From contig JAIQFH010000002.1 in the NCBI GenBank assembly GCA_020073385.1, positions 1-64,000 on the forward strand: a DNA stretch of 64,000 bases, written 5' to 3'. The stretch comes from Terriglobia bacterium (lineage in GTDB: Bacteria; Acidobacteriota; Terriglobia; Terriglobales; Acidobacteriaceae). The number at the start of each line of letters is the position of its first letter. The stretch's first letter is position 1. A model generated the notes under the pieces. It saw nothing but the letters and a program-made list of their open reading frames with translations, did no database searches and was not told the origin of the DNA. Of the stretch, positions 1-9,500 are shown in pieces. The position numbers were made by a program, and so were the translations under genes.

Positions 1-118
1 TCAGTTTCTCCACCAGCTCCGCCAGTACTTCCTTGGCTTCTCGCTGCACTGGACGCCGAGCTTTCGCCCGCTTCGCTTTCTGTTCCTTCTTCATGGCAGA
101 CTTGCTATTCTTCTTCAA
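1..118 (-). CDS. Lys/Arg-rich small protein, N-terminal part only
   Basis: A reading frame runs off the left edge of the window, so only about 39 N-terminal residues are visible. I chose the TTG at 118 because an AAGGAG Shine-Dalgarno lies 8 nt upstream; an in-frame ATG at 94 has no such site. The visible part is very rich in Lys, Arg and Ala (KKEQKAKRAKARR) and then becomes amphipathic (EVLAELVEKL), as in a small nucleic-acid-binding or coiled-coil protein. I do not recognise a family. The alternative is that the frame is fortuitous. Confidence 0.4.
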   Translation of the reverse strand, partial: MKKNSKSAMKKEQKAKRAKARRPVQREAKEVLAELVEKL

Positions 119-215
119 GGGTCGATCTCCTTATCCTTCGGGATTGCACTACGAGTGCTTTGATCACCGGTAGCTTAGCGCGATCCGTGATCGGGGATCG
201 ACCTTCTCATCCCAT

Positions 216-653
216 CTCAAAAGAGCGCTGACGGATCCGCGACTGCTTAGCGGAATCGGGAATGCGTATTCGGATGAGATTCTGCATGCGTCGCAGTTGT
301 CGCCCGTCGCACTTACGACCAAGTTGAAGCCGGAAGAATGGGAGAGATTGTTTGCCGCGACTCGGAGTACTTTGAAGCTTTGGATCGACCGGTTGGGAGC
401 AGAAGCGGAGAAGGAGTTTCCAGAAGGAGTAACCGCCTTTCGTCCGGATATGGCGGTGCATGGGCGCTATGGGCTGCCCTGTCCGCGTTGCGGAGACAAA
501 GTGCTGCGGATTCGCTATGCGGACAAAGAGACGAACTACTGTGCACGGTGTCAGACAGGAGGCAAAGTTCTGGCGGATCGGAGTCTGTCGCGGCTGCTTG
601 GTTCGGACTGGCCAAGAACTTTGGAAGAATTGGAGGCGCTGAAGAAGAAATAA
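216..653 (+). pseudogene. 5'-truncated formamidopyrimidine-DNA glycosylase (Fpg/MutM) C-terminal remnant
   Basis: The translated frame carries the Fpg/Nei helix-two-turn-helix signature ([14 protein letters not shown] near 240-280) followed by the C-terminal zinc finger with CPRCG and CARCQTGG. These are the DNA-binding parts of the base-excision-repair glycosylase family that removes oxidised purines. The N-terminal half, with the catalytic Pro-Glu and the beta-sandwich of about 150 residues, is absent. Homology starts near 216, and an in-frame TAG lies at 171-173. The only usual start codon before the zinc finger is a TTG at 297, inside the conserved core. An oppositely oriented ORF occupies the place where the 5' half should be, so a deletion or rearrangement is likely. 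Confidence 0.75.
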
Positions 654-654
654 T

Positions 655-712
655 GCCTACGCGCGCGGGGGCGAGACGCCCCCGCCACAGCGGCCGGGAG
701 CCGACCCTACGA
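655..712. repeat. GC-rich dispersed palindromic repeat (REP-like)
   Basis: The segment contains GGGGGCG-AGA-CGCCCCC, a 7-bp stem with a 3-nt loop, followed by CCGCCACAGCGGCCGGGA. The same sequence style recurs at 10795-10865, 60763-60890 and inside coding sequence near 12915-13075, 28395-28430 and 48085-48135. It separates the fpg remnant from the convergent secreted-protein gene. Confidence 0.6.
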
Positions 713-714
713 GG

Positions 715-1287
715 TTAGGGCAGGTTCAATACGGTTTTTTCCGGTACTACGATGTTTCGGCGCTCTCCCTGGTACCAATAGAGGATGCGAAGCACCTTGT
801 GCACATGGGGATCTGGATCCAGTCCGAGGTGCTCGTTGTCCACGCGAGTATGAATCCGCCCGTCGTCAATCATGTGCCGTAAGCGCTCGGTGACATTTAC
901 GAAATGACCTTCGCTGCCGTAATAAGCACGCATGATGTGCAGGCCGCGCTCGCGGAATTCGTATCCCGCATCGGGATCGAGTTCCAGGTTGACCATGCTT
1001 TTTTCGGGGAAGGCGTACTCCTGGGTGTCTCCGTCCCAATGACGGATGCGAATGATCAAGTCCTTGGGCCGACCGGGCGCTGGATCGACGCCGAGCACCT
1101 GACGAGTAGCTTCAAACCGCAAGACTCCGTCGCGGATCATCGAGCGTACCTGTGGAGTTACATCCGCGCGGCGTCCGGGGACACCGAACTCAGCGGCCAC
1201 TAGTGTGCCGCCCTGCGCCAGGGCTGAGCCGGCCAAAAGCAATGTACAGACGAGTCCGGTCAGTGTGGTTATCTGCCACTTTGTCAT
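715..1287 (-). CDS. Secreted protein with two DUF3395-like repeats
   Basis: A 190-residue protein with a Sec signal peptide (residues about 2-25, ending GSALAQ). It has two tandem copies of a module of about 70 residues: A-x-[YF]G, then DVT, a Met-Ile-x-DG segment, LG-[VL]-DP-x-P, and a final R-x-x-x-VPEK. The module resembles DUF3395, known from the C-terminus of DNAJC11-type proteins, whose role is unclear. The start at 1287 has GGAGG 4 nt upstream; a longer frame to 1326 lacks support. The next gene on this strand is a paralogue, so the pair is a tandem duplication. Export to the periplasm or outside is inferred; function is unknown. Confidence 0.85.
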   Translation of the reverse strand: MTKWQITTLTGLVCTLLLAGSALAQGGTLVAAEFGVPGRRADVTPQVRSMIRDGVLRFEATRQVLGVDPAPGRPKDLIIRIRHWDGDTQEYAFPEKSMVNLELDPDAGYEFRERGLHIMRAYYGSEGHFVNVTERLRHMIDDGRIHTRVDNEHLGLDPDPHVHKVLRILYWYQGERRNIVVPEKTVLNLP

Positions 1288-1489
1288 ACGCCCTCCATCG
1301 TGTAAGAGATCGGCACTAACAATCAAAGCACAATCGCTTCACGTTAAGGAGTGAGATTAAGGGAACACGCTGATTGGGCGTTCGGGCAGGAGGTCGAGGG
1401 CTGTTCTGGTTCAACGTCGTGGATAAGAGTACCCACGGTGCGTGCTGTGTATGGAAACTCGTCTACTGCCCCGGTGCTTTGACGTTTGT

Positions 1490-1530
1490 AAGGTCCTTCG
1501 GAGGGCTATCGCCCTCCTCAGGATGACATC
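1490..1530. repeat. Half copy of the TCCTTCG...CTCAGGATGAC repeat
   Basis: AGGTCCTTCGGAGGGC and CCCTCCTCAGGATGACA match one arm of the long inverted-repeat element seen complete at 61494-61609; another partial copy is at 13831-13873. It contains its own GAGGGC-TATC-GCCCTC hairpin. It lies between the two tandem secreted-protein genes. Confidence 0.65.
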
Positions 1531-1552
1531 GCGAGGTTGCGGGCAAATGCCC

Positions 1553-2179
1553 TTACGGCAGCTGCACATCGGTTTTTTCGTCAACCACAATGTTCCGGCG
1601 ATCTCCGCCAATGGTGTAGAGGATGCGCAAACGCTTGTGGACGCCGGGCGCGGGATCGCCACCCATGCTGTAGTTGTCGACGCGGAGATAAAGCCGGCCG
1701 TCATCTACCCGGCTGCGTAAAGCCTCGGTTACATTCATGAATTGCCCGTCGGCTCCGTAATACGCGCGCAGAATCTGCACCCCTCTCTCGCGGCGGTCGT
1801 AAGCCTGGTCGCGGCGTTCGTGGCGCTCGTGACGCTCGTGCTCTTCACGGCGGGCGTGCCAATCCGCGGGATCTAGTTCGATCCGTGCAACGCTGCGCTC
1901 CGGATAGCTATAGTCTCTGATATCGCCATCCCACTCACGCAAGCGGATGACCAGGACTTTGTTCTCGTGCGGTGCGGGATCGATCCCCAGATTAAAACGG
2001 GTGACTTCAAGCTGCAGCACGCCGTCATGGATGAAAGTTCGGACGCGTGCCGTCACGTCGACCTTGCGTCCCGGAACTCCCCACTCCGCGCCTACGAGTT
2101 CACCACCCTGCGCCAATGCCGAACCCGCCAGCAATAGCACGCAGGCGAAACCTGCCAATGCCCCGAGCCATGATTTCAT
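1553..2179 (-). CDS. Secreted protein with two DUF3395-like repeats and a His/Glu/Arg linker
   Basis: A paralogue of the gene just downstream on the same strand, 208 residues. A signal peptide ends at GSALAQ, followed by two DUF3395-like modules (DVTARVRTFIHDG, LGIDPAP, later MNVTEALRSRVDDG, GGDPAPG). Between the modules there is a charged insertion of about 25 residues made of H, E and R (EEHERHERHERRD), absent from the paralogue. I chose the ATG at 2179 because AAGGAG lies 7 nt upstream; the ATG at 2194 is inside that ribosome-binding site. No catalytic residues are recognisable. A structural or ligand-binding envelope role is possible but not shown. Confidence 0.85.
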   Translation of the reverse strand: MKSWLGALAGFACVLLLAGSALAQGGELVGAEWGVPGRKVDVTARVRTFIHDGVLQLEVTRFNLGIDPAPHENKVLVIRLREWDGDIRDYSYPERSVARIELDPADWHARREEHERHERHERRDQAYDRRERGVQILRAYYGADGQFMNVTEALRSRVDDGRLYLRVDNYSMGGDPAPGVHKRLRILYTIGGDRRNIVVDEKTDVQLP

Positions 2180-2273
2180 GGATATCTCCTTCATTCTGAA
2201 ATCATAGGATCCTGCGCGTACAGAATCACTGCACGAAAGGTCACACACCAATGGTTAGGAGTTGTGCAGTGGA

Positions 2274-3284
2274 TTAGCTAGGCGATTGCATCTCGGCGAT
2301 TACGGCATCGGCGAATTCTGAAGTGCCGGCCTGTCCGCCGATGTCGCGGGTCAGTTTCTCGCGGTGGCGGTAGACGCGCTCCAGGGCGTTGCGGATCTGA
2401 GTAGAAGCTTCGTACTCGCCTAGATGGCGCACCATCAAAAGAGCAGAGCGCAGCAGCGCCGTAGGATTGGCCAGATTCTTGCCGGCGATGTCGGGAGCCG
2501 AGCCGTGCACCGCTTCGAACACCGCGCACTCGTCGCCGAGGTTCGCGCTGGGAACAAATCCTAAACCGCCGACAAATGCAGCGCATAGGTCAGACAGGAT
2601 GTCGCCGTAAAGGTTCTCCATGACCAGCATGTCGTACTGGTAGGGATTCATCACCAGTTGCATGCAGGTGTTGTCGACAATGTGCTCGGCGTAAGTGATC
2701 TCGGGATAGTCTTTCGCCACTGCGCGAGAGCAGCGCAGGAAGAGGCCATCGGACAGCTTCATGATGTTGGCTTTGTGGATGGCGTGAATCTTTTTGCGCT
2801 GGTTCTTGCGGGCATATTCGAAAGCGAACTTAGCGATGCGCGTGGAAGCCTTTTCGGTAATGACCTTCAGACTCTCGACCACACCCGGCACAACCTCGTG
2901 CTCAAGACCGGAGTAAAGACCTTCGGTGTTTTCGCGGACGATGATAAGGTCGACATCGGGATAGCGCGTGGGGATGTGCGGCAGGTTCCGAATCGGGCGG
3001 AAGTTAGCGTAAAGCTCAAATTTCTTTCGGAGCGCGACGTTGATGCTCGGAAAGCCGCCTCCCACGGGCGTTGTGACCGGGCCTTTCAGGCCGACGCGCG
3101 TGCGCTCCAGCGACGCAATGAGATCCTTGGGAATATATTCGCCGTACTTCTCGAAGGCTTCGGCGCCGACGGAGAAAGTTTCCCACTCGAACCTGATCCC
3201 GGTCGCTTCCAGAATGCGGACGACAGCGTTTGTAACCTCGGGGCCGATTCCGTCGCCGGGAATGAGGGTGACTTTATGACTCAT
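2274..3284 (-). CDS. icd: NAD-type isocitrate/isopropylmalate-family dehydrogenase, probable isocitrate dehydrogenase
   Basis: A 336-residue beta-decarboxylating dehydrogenase. The N-terminus has the family signature IPGDGIGPEV. RENTEGLYSGLEHE (about 116-129) is typical of NAD-dependent isocitrate dehydrogenases. The catalytic Lys lies in IHKANIMK (about 180), metal-binding Asp residues lie in MENLYGDILSD (about 221-231), and HGSAPDIAGK lies near the nucleotide site. The expected reaction is oxidation of isocitrate to 2-oxoglutarate and CO2 in the TCA cycle. Length and motifs fit the short eukaryote-IDH3-like class rather than the 416-residue E. coli NADP enzyme. Homoisocitrate or 3-isopropylmalate activity cannot be fully excluded. 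The gene starts 15 bp after nrdR on the same strand, so the two are probably co-transcribed. Confidence 0.88.
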   Translation of the reverse strand: MSHKVTLIPGDGIGPEVTNAVVRILEATGIRFEWETFSVGAEAFEKYGEYIPKDLIASLERTRVGLKGPVTTPVGGGFPSINVALRKKFELYANFRPIRNLPHIPTRYPDVDLIIVRENTEGLYSGLEHEVVPGVVESLKVITEKASTRIAKFAFEYARKNQRKKIHAIHKANIMKLSDGLFLRCSRAVAKDYPEITYAEHIVDNTCMQLVMNPYQYDMLVMENLYGDILSDLCAAFVGGLGFVPSANLGDECAVFEAVHGSAPDIAGKNLANPTALLRSALLMVRHLGEYEASTQIRNALERVYRHREKLTRDIGGQAGTSEFADAVIAEMQSPS

Positions 3285-3299
3285 GATCTTTGATTGTCG

Positions 3300-3761
3300 C
3301 TATCCAATTTTCGTCTTGACCAGATCCTTGAGTTCATTCATGAACTCTTTGACGTCCTTGAAATCGAGATACACCGAGGCAAATCGAACGTAGGCGACTT
3401 TGTCGTAGCGGCGGAGGCGGTTCATGATCAATTCTCCGAGTTCGCTCGTTTTCCGTTCGCGCTCGGGCGATTCCATAACGAACGACTCGGTCTCATTCAC
3501 AATCTGTTCGAGCTTGCTAATCGGCACGGGGCGCTTCTCGCAGGCACGCAGCAGGCCGTTCAGAACCTTTTGCCGGTCGAATTTTTCGCGGCGGCCGTCT
3601 TTCTTGACCACCATGTAGGGAATCTCGTCGATGCGTTCGTAGGTGGTGAAGCGCTTGGAGCATTTGAGGCACTCGCGGCGACGCCGGATGGAATCGGCTT
3701 CCTTGCTCTCGCGCGAGTCCACTACCTTGTCATTCGCAAATCCACAGAAAGGACATTTCAT
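3300..3761 (-). CDS. nrdR: Transcriptional repressor NrdR
   Basis: A 153-residue protein of standard NrdR length. The N-terminal zinc ribbon has CPFC (residues 3-6) and CLKC (about 31-34), and an ATP-cone domain follows (about 49-139). NrdR senses ATP/dATP and represses ribonucleotide reductase genes by binding NrdR boxes. No nrd gene lies nearby in this window. The isocitrate dehydrogenase gene follows after 15 bp. A 412-bp region with several hairpins lies upstream. Confidence 0.97.
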   Translation of the reverse strand: MKCPFCGFANDKVVDSRESKEADSIRRRRECLKCSKRFTTYERIDEIPYMVVKKDGRREKFDRQKVLNGLLRACEKRPVPISKLEQIVNETESFVMESPERERKTSELGELIMNRLRRYDKVAYVRFASVYLDFKDVKEFMNELKDLVKTKIG

Positions 3762-3930
3762 GGCGCTGGCGGATCAGATACTCGAGGTGAGTCCCAAGCC
3801 TTCAGCGTTGCCACTTAGCAACGAGGCGAAAGGTCTCCCTGCTCTGACCGGTACAAAAATTGTAACAGTTGATGCGAACGGCAGCAGTGACGGTACAGTG
3901 ACACCCGAGAGAATGACGAGGACGCAAAAC

Positions 3931-4066
3931 GGCGCTCGCACCCCCTGCGGTACGAGCGCCAGTTTTCCCCCAAAGCCTCCCCGGTGACGGAAGGCTTGAA
4001 GTTCTCGATTCTTGGCTGCGGCTCCCCAAGCCGCATCAAGGATCTGTGAAGAAGTTTCCAGCACAG
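3931..4066. other. Run of four hairpins in the divergent nrdR / TonB-receptor intergenic region
   Basis: Four consecutive stems occur in the 412-bp gene-free stretch 3762-4173. They are GGCGCTCG/CGAGCGCC (3931-3938 and 3953-3960), AAGCCT/AGGCTT (3973-3978 and 3992-3997), TGCGGCT/AGCCGCA (4017-4023 and 4029-4035) and CTGTG/CACAG (4044-4048 and 4062-4066). Such a series suggests a structured RNA. It could lie in the nrdR leader on the minus strand or the receptor leader on the plus strand. I could not match a known riboswitch consensus. The rest of the gap shows no other clear signal. Confidence 0.45.
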
Positions 4067-4173
4067 GCTCGCGCCTTTTGTCATCAGAATGTTTGCAATT
4101 TGTAAAAAGTGCTGGGCCAGGGCTCTTAGATCGGCGCTGTCGTAAACGCAAATGAGCCACTACGGCTGCTATC

Positions 4174-6516
4174 ATGAAGGGCCCCGCAATTGTGCGTCTG
4201 ACGCCAAATCTCGCGGTCCTGCTGTTGGCTCTGCCTGCTTTGGCCCAGAGCAACTCCGGAGAATTACATCTGAAGGTGCGGGATCCACACGGCACCGGGG
4301 TCAGGACGGTTGTTGAACTAATATGCGAGGCTAACGACTTCCACGACAATTTGGAGACTGACGACTCGGGAGTTCTTGTTGCCAAGCGGTTGCGCTTCGG
4401 CGTCTACTGGGCCCGGATTCAGCAGGCGGGATTCGCCCCGGCCTCGGCTCAAATCGAAGTCCGCTCAGCGATTCCTGTCGAGTATTCCATTGTGCTCACG
4501 CTTCCTTCCGTTAGCGCAACGGTGACGGTCGAAGCCTCACCGACGCTACTTGACCCTCACCGAGCGAATTCCGCCAACGAGATTGGTTCGGCAACGATCG
4601 AGACGCGTACAACCTCGCTGCCCGGACGTTCGCTGCAGGACCTGGTGAATTCGCAGCCGGGATGGCTTTATGAGGGAAATGCGGTGCTGCATCCGCGCGG
4701 GGCAGAGTATCAGACGCAATTTGTACTCGACGGAATCCCGCTGACCGACAACCGCTCGCCCGGCCTGGGTCCCGAGATTGATGCCGACGACGTAGATTCT
4801 CTGAGTGTCTACACCGCCGGGATTCCGGCTGAATTTGGACGCAAGATGGGCGGCGTCATCGAAGTGAATACGCTAAAAGAAGCTAAGCCGGGAATGCATG
4901 GGCGGTTGGATATTTCTGGCGGCAGCTTTGAAACGGCGGGGGCGTCCGGCCAGGTGCAATACGCCTGGAAAAAGAACACGCTGGGAGGAAGCGGCTCCGG
5001 GAGTACGACGAGTCATTATCTAAATCCTGTGGTGCCGGAGAATTTCACCAACCGGGGAACAACGGGCGACTTCGGGCTCCACTACGAGCGGGATCTCAGC
5101 GAGCATGATCGAGTCGGATTGATCGCGCGGCGCTCTCTCTCGCGGTTTCAGATTCCGAACGAGCAACTGCAGCAGGCGGCGGGCCAGCGGCAGGATGGGG
5201 ACAACTTCGAAACGATCGGGATTGTGACTTATCAGCACTTGTTTTCGTCGAACGCTCTGGGCGCAGTTCGCGGGATGGTGCGCGACAATTCCAGCGATCT
5301 TTCCTCGAATCCCCAATCGACCCCGGTTGTCGCATTCCTCAATAACAGCTTCCGGGAGAGTTACTTCAACAGTTCTCTGTCGGTACATCATGGCCGGCAG
5401 GAGTGGAAGATAGGGCTTGAGTCGGACGCGCTTTTTCTGCATGAGAAGTTCCGGGATGTTATCACTGACCCGACAAGATTCGACCCCACGACCCCTGCGT
5501 CGTTTGCATTTGCGAACGATCGCCCTGATCTTGAACAGTCGGCCTACGTGCAGGATTTGATTCGCCTCGGTAACTGGACGGTGAGCGCGGGGCTGCGCTG
5601 GGACCACTATCAACTCCTGGTCAACCAGAACGCGGTCAGCCCGCGATTGTCAGTCGCGCGATACTTTCCGGCTGCAGGTCTCGTGATGCATGCCTCGTAC
5701 GACCGCGTGTTCCAGACGCCTTCGGCGGAGAACATCCTGCTATCGAGTTCGGCGCAGGTGGTGTCACTCGATCCCAGCGTTTTGCGGTTGCCGGTGGAAC
5801 CCTCGCATGGACAATACTTCGAGATCGGTGGCAGCAAGTCTCTGCTTGGTCAGGCTCGCTTTGACGTGAACTATTACCGGCGATATGCGAACAACTTCGC
5901 CGATGATGATCAGATTCTGAGTACAGCCGTAAGCTTTCCGATTGCCTTCAACAAAGCCATGATCTATGGGGCGGAAGGAAAGATTGAGATCCCGAAGTGG
6001 GGGCGGTTTTCGGGATACGCTAGTTATTCCTATATGGTCGGCAACGCCTGGTTCCCGGTCACCGGTGGACTGTTTCTAGGAGACGACGTGGTAAGCGCCG
6101 AAACCGAGCTGAGCGGACATTTTCCTGTTTCGCAGGATCAGCGCCATACTATGCGTGCCCACGTGCGCTACCAGGTGGTACCTCGAGTGTGGGTCGCGGG
6201 GTCGGCTGAATACGGCAGCGGTCTGCCGTTTGTGCTGGGCGCATTTACGAGTAACTATCAGCAGGCGGTAGCGCAATACGGACAAGCCGTGGTCGACCGC
6301 GTAGATTTTGCACACGGGCGGGTTCGGCCGTCACTGGATATCGGTGCTTCTGTTGGCGTTGAGTTGCACAAGAGCGATCACTTCACGACGAACATCCAGG
6401 CAGACGTTGCGGATCTGAACAACCGGCTGAACGTGATCGACTTCGGCGGATTGTTCTCAGGCAATGCGATCGCACCGCCGCGGAGTTACGCGCTCCGGCT
6501 TCAGACCTCGTTCTAG
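4174..6516 (+). CDS. TonB-dependent outer-membrane receptor with carboxypeptidase-like N-terminal domain
   Basis: A 780-residue protein. A signal peptide occupies residues about 1-24 (ending ALPALAQ). A carboxypeptidase-regulatory-like beta-sandwich (about 28-105), a plug domain (about 120-235, containing VLDGIPLTD and AGIPAEFGRKMGG) and a C-terminal barrel ending in LRLQTSF follow; the aromatic C-terminus is typical of barrel insertion. This class imports large or scarce ligands across the outer membrane using TonB energy. The ligand cannot be deduced, since no uptake operon is adjacent. Two GAF-TonB fusion proteins elsewhere in the window could be energisers (inference). The gene ends 7 bp before the convergent metH. 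Confidence 0.92.
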   Translation: MKGPAIVRLTPNLAVLLLALPALAQSNSGELHLKVRDPHGTGVRTVVELICEANDFHDNLETDDSGVLVAKRLRFGVYWARIQQAGFAPASAQIEVRSAIPVEYSIVLTLPSVSATVTVEASPTLLDPHRANSANEIGSATIETRTTSLPGRSLQDLVNSQPGWLYEGNAVLHPRGAEYQTQFVLDGIPLTDNRSPGLGPEIDADDVDSLSVYTAGIPAEFGRKMGGVIEVNTLKEAKPGMHGRLDISGGSFETAGASGQVQYAWKKNTLGGSGSGSTTSHYLNPVVPENFTNRGTTGDFGLHYERDLSEHDRVGLIARRSLSRFQIPNEQLQQAAGQRQDGDNFETIGIVTYQHLFSSNALGAVRGMVRDNSSDLSSNPQSTPVVAFLNNSFRESYFNSSLSVHHGRQEWKIGLESDALFLHEKFRDVITDPTRFDPTTPASFAFANDRPDLEQSAYVQDLIRLGNWTVSAGLRWDHYQLLVNQNAVSPRLSVARYFPAAGLVMHASYDRVFQTPSAENILLSSSAQVVSLDPSVLRLPVEPSHGQYFEIGGSKSLLGQARFDVNYYRRYANNFADDDQILSTAVSFPIAFNKAMIYGAEGKIEIPKWGRFSGYASYSYMVGNAWFPVTGGLFLGDDVVSAETELSGHFPVSQDQRHTMRAHVRYQVVPRVWVAGSAEYGSGLPFVLGAFTSNYQQAVAQYGQAVVDRVDFAHGRVRPSLDIGASVGVELHKSDHFTTNIQADVADLNNRLNVIDFGGLFSGNAIAPPRSYALRLQTSF

Positions 6517-6523
6517 CGTCGCA

Positions 6524-9500
6524 TCAGACTACGAAATACTTGGCTGCTGGATGATGGACCACGATCGCAGATGTACTTTGCTCGGGCTCGAGTAGGTATC
6601 CTGACGTGAGCCGCACGCCGACGTTTTCCTCAGGCTTGAGCAGTGCGAAGAGCTTGGTTTGATCTTCCAGGTTCGGACACGCGGGATAGCCGAAGGAATA
6701 GCGCGATCCGCGGTACTTCTGGTGGAAGAGATCACGGATTTCCGAAGCGTCTTCTCCGCCAATGCCCAATTCCTCGCGCATCTTCTTGTGATGGAATTCG
6801 GCAAGGGCTTCGGCCGTCTCGACGCTCAGACCATGGAGATATAGATACTTTGTGTATTCACCGCCTTCGAAGAGTCGCTGCGTTTCTAGGCTGGCCGCGG
6901 GGCCGATGGTGACGAGCGAGACTCCGAGCACGTCCATCTTGCCCGATGATTTGGGTGCGAAGAAGTCCGCGATAGCAAGCCGGCGGCCTTCTTTCTGGCG
7001 CGGGAAAGTAAAACGCAGCAGCTCAGGAAGTCCATCCTCCCAGCGGGTACCGCAAGGTCGCGCAGCCTGCGCTTTGGGCGGCTCGTACACGACTACATCA
7101 TTGCCGTCACTCTGAGCGGGGAAGTATCCATAGACCACCGCGGGTGCGAACAAGCCGGACTCGAAGACCTCATCTTCTAGCTTGCGCAGGACCGGGCGGA
7201 ATTTTTCTTCGACCAGTCGCAAGTAGTCCGCTTGCGATGCGGTTTTGAGTTGCCACTGATTCTTGAACAGCGCGGTCTCGTTGATGTAATTGAAAAGGTC
7301 GCGCAGGCTGTAGTCTTTCTTGACGCGTACGCCCCAGAACGGCGGCGTGGGGATATTCGGCGCATCGGTTACGACGGGGCTGCGCTCGGCGAAGACCGGG
7401 CCGGTTTCTTCATCCACCGCCGTGGCCTTCGCGTATTCTTTGACGGTGCGGCCCTCCGCGATTCGCGTGGCTCGCGCTCCGTCGGCAGTCGCCAGGTCCT
7501 CCATAATGTGCAAGCCCGCAAAGGCATCGTCGGCGTAGAAGACGCCGTTCGCGTATTCGCGGCGGAGATCGTCTTCGACGTACTTGCGCGTGAGCGCGGC
7601 GCCCCCACAAATGACAGGGAACGCCAGCTTTTGACGCTCAAGATCCTGAATCACGTACTTCATCTCGAGCGTTGATTTCACCAGGAGACCGCTCAGGCCG
7701 ATGGCGTCCGCCTGATGCTCTTGTGCGGCACGGATAATCGAGTCACCCGGTTGCTTGATTCCGAGGTTGACGACCTTGAATCCGTTGTTCGACAGGATGA
7801 TGTCAACAAGATTCTTGCCGATGTCGTGCACGTCGCCCTTCACGGTCGCAAGCACGATCGTGCCCTTCTGCGAGCCGGATCTCTTCTCCATCTTGGGCTC
7901 GAGATAAGCGACGGCCTGCTTCATGACTCCGGCGGAGTCGAGCACCGAAGGCAACTGCATCTTGCGTGCACCGAATAGGTCACCCACTGTCTTCATGCCA
8001 TCGAGCAGGACGGTGTTGATCAGTTCCAGCGGGGAATAACTGGCGAGGGCATCTTCGAGCAAGGCCTCAAGCGACTTCTTGTGTTTGCCTTCGCCGACGG
8101 ATTTCTCACCGTTGATGATGGCAAACTTCAGTTTGTCTTCCACCGAGAGCGTGTCGACGTGGGCCGTGGTCGAGGTCGCAGGCTTGCCCTTCGTGCCCGC
8201 GAAGTGGGCCATATAGACCTGCAAGGGATCGCCGGCCGATTCGTCGCGGTAGATCAGCTTGTGAGCGAGTTCGACTTCCTCGTGCGGGATCTTGTAGAGC
8301 GGATAAATCTTGGTGTAGTTGACAATGGCCATGTCGAGGCCATGGTTTACAGCTTCGTGCATGAAGACTGAGTTCAAGACGCGGCGCGGATAGGCGTCGA
8401 GGCCGAAAGAGATATTGCTTACGCCCAGAATCGTTTTGACCTGGGGCAATTCCTTCTTGATGCGCTCAACGGCTTTCAGCGTTTCAATTCCAGCCGTGCG
8501 GTACTCTTCCTGGCCGGTAGAGATGGGCAGCGTGAGTGCGTCGAAAATGAGGTCTGTCGAGTCGAGGCCGTATTTCTGCGTTGCAAGGTCGTGGATGCGG
8601 TGCGCGATCGCGACTTTCTTGTCGGAGGTCAGCGCCATGCCGTCTTCGTCAATCGTCAACGCGATGACGGCGGCGCCGTAACGCTTGGCCATCGGCAAGA
8701 CTTTCGAAGTGCGCTTCTCGCCATCTTCGAGATTGATGGAGTTGATGATGGCGCGGCCCGGGATGCGCTTCAGCGCCTCTTCAACAACGTCAGCCTCGGT
8801 GGAATCGACCAGGATCGGCGCCGGAACTCGGGTAGCGATCTTTTCGAGGATTGAAGTGATGTACCCTTTCTCGTCTTCGCCGACGATGGCGCAGCACAAG
8901 TCGAGCATGTGCGAGCCTTCGTTCACCAACTTCTTGGCGAGCGCCAGGATCTCGTCATATTTCTTGCCCTGAACGAGCTTACGGAAATGATCGACCCGCG
9001 TGGTCGTATTCATCTCCTCGGCGACGATGAGTGGCTTGGGCTCCAGGTCCAGAGGAACGCTGGTGTAAGCGCTGGAGGCCGCGCCGACGCGTTTGACCTC
9101 GCGCTTGGCTGGTTCGACGCCAGAAACCGCGTCCACCACGGCTTTCAGGTGTTCAGGAGTCGTGCCGCAACAGCCGCCGACGATGCGGACACCGTAGTCC
9201 TGGACGAAGTGCTTGTGGTAGTCGGCCAGTTCGTGCGGAGAGAGATTGTAGACCGCTACGCCGCCGACATTCTGGGGCAGGCCCGCGTTGGGCAGCACGG
9301 ATATATGCTTTGTCGAATTCAGCCCCAGATAGCGCACCGAATCGTTCATTTCCTTTGGACCGGTTGCGCAGTTAATTCCAATCACATCGATGTCGAAAGG
9401 CTCTAAAGCAGTCAGCGCGGCGCCGATTTCCGTGCCCAGGAGCATTGCTCCTCTTTCGTCCTGAAGAGTGACTTGAACCTGTAAGGGCAATCGCTTGCCC

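Noticed and set aside
3931..4066. A known riboswitch (c-di-GMP, c-di-AMP or cobalamin)
   Set aside because: Short similarities such as CAAAGCC were seen, but the consensus core of none of these classes is present.
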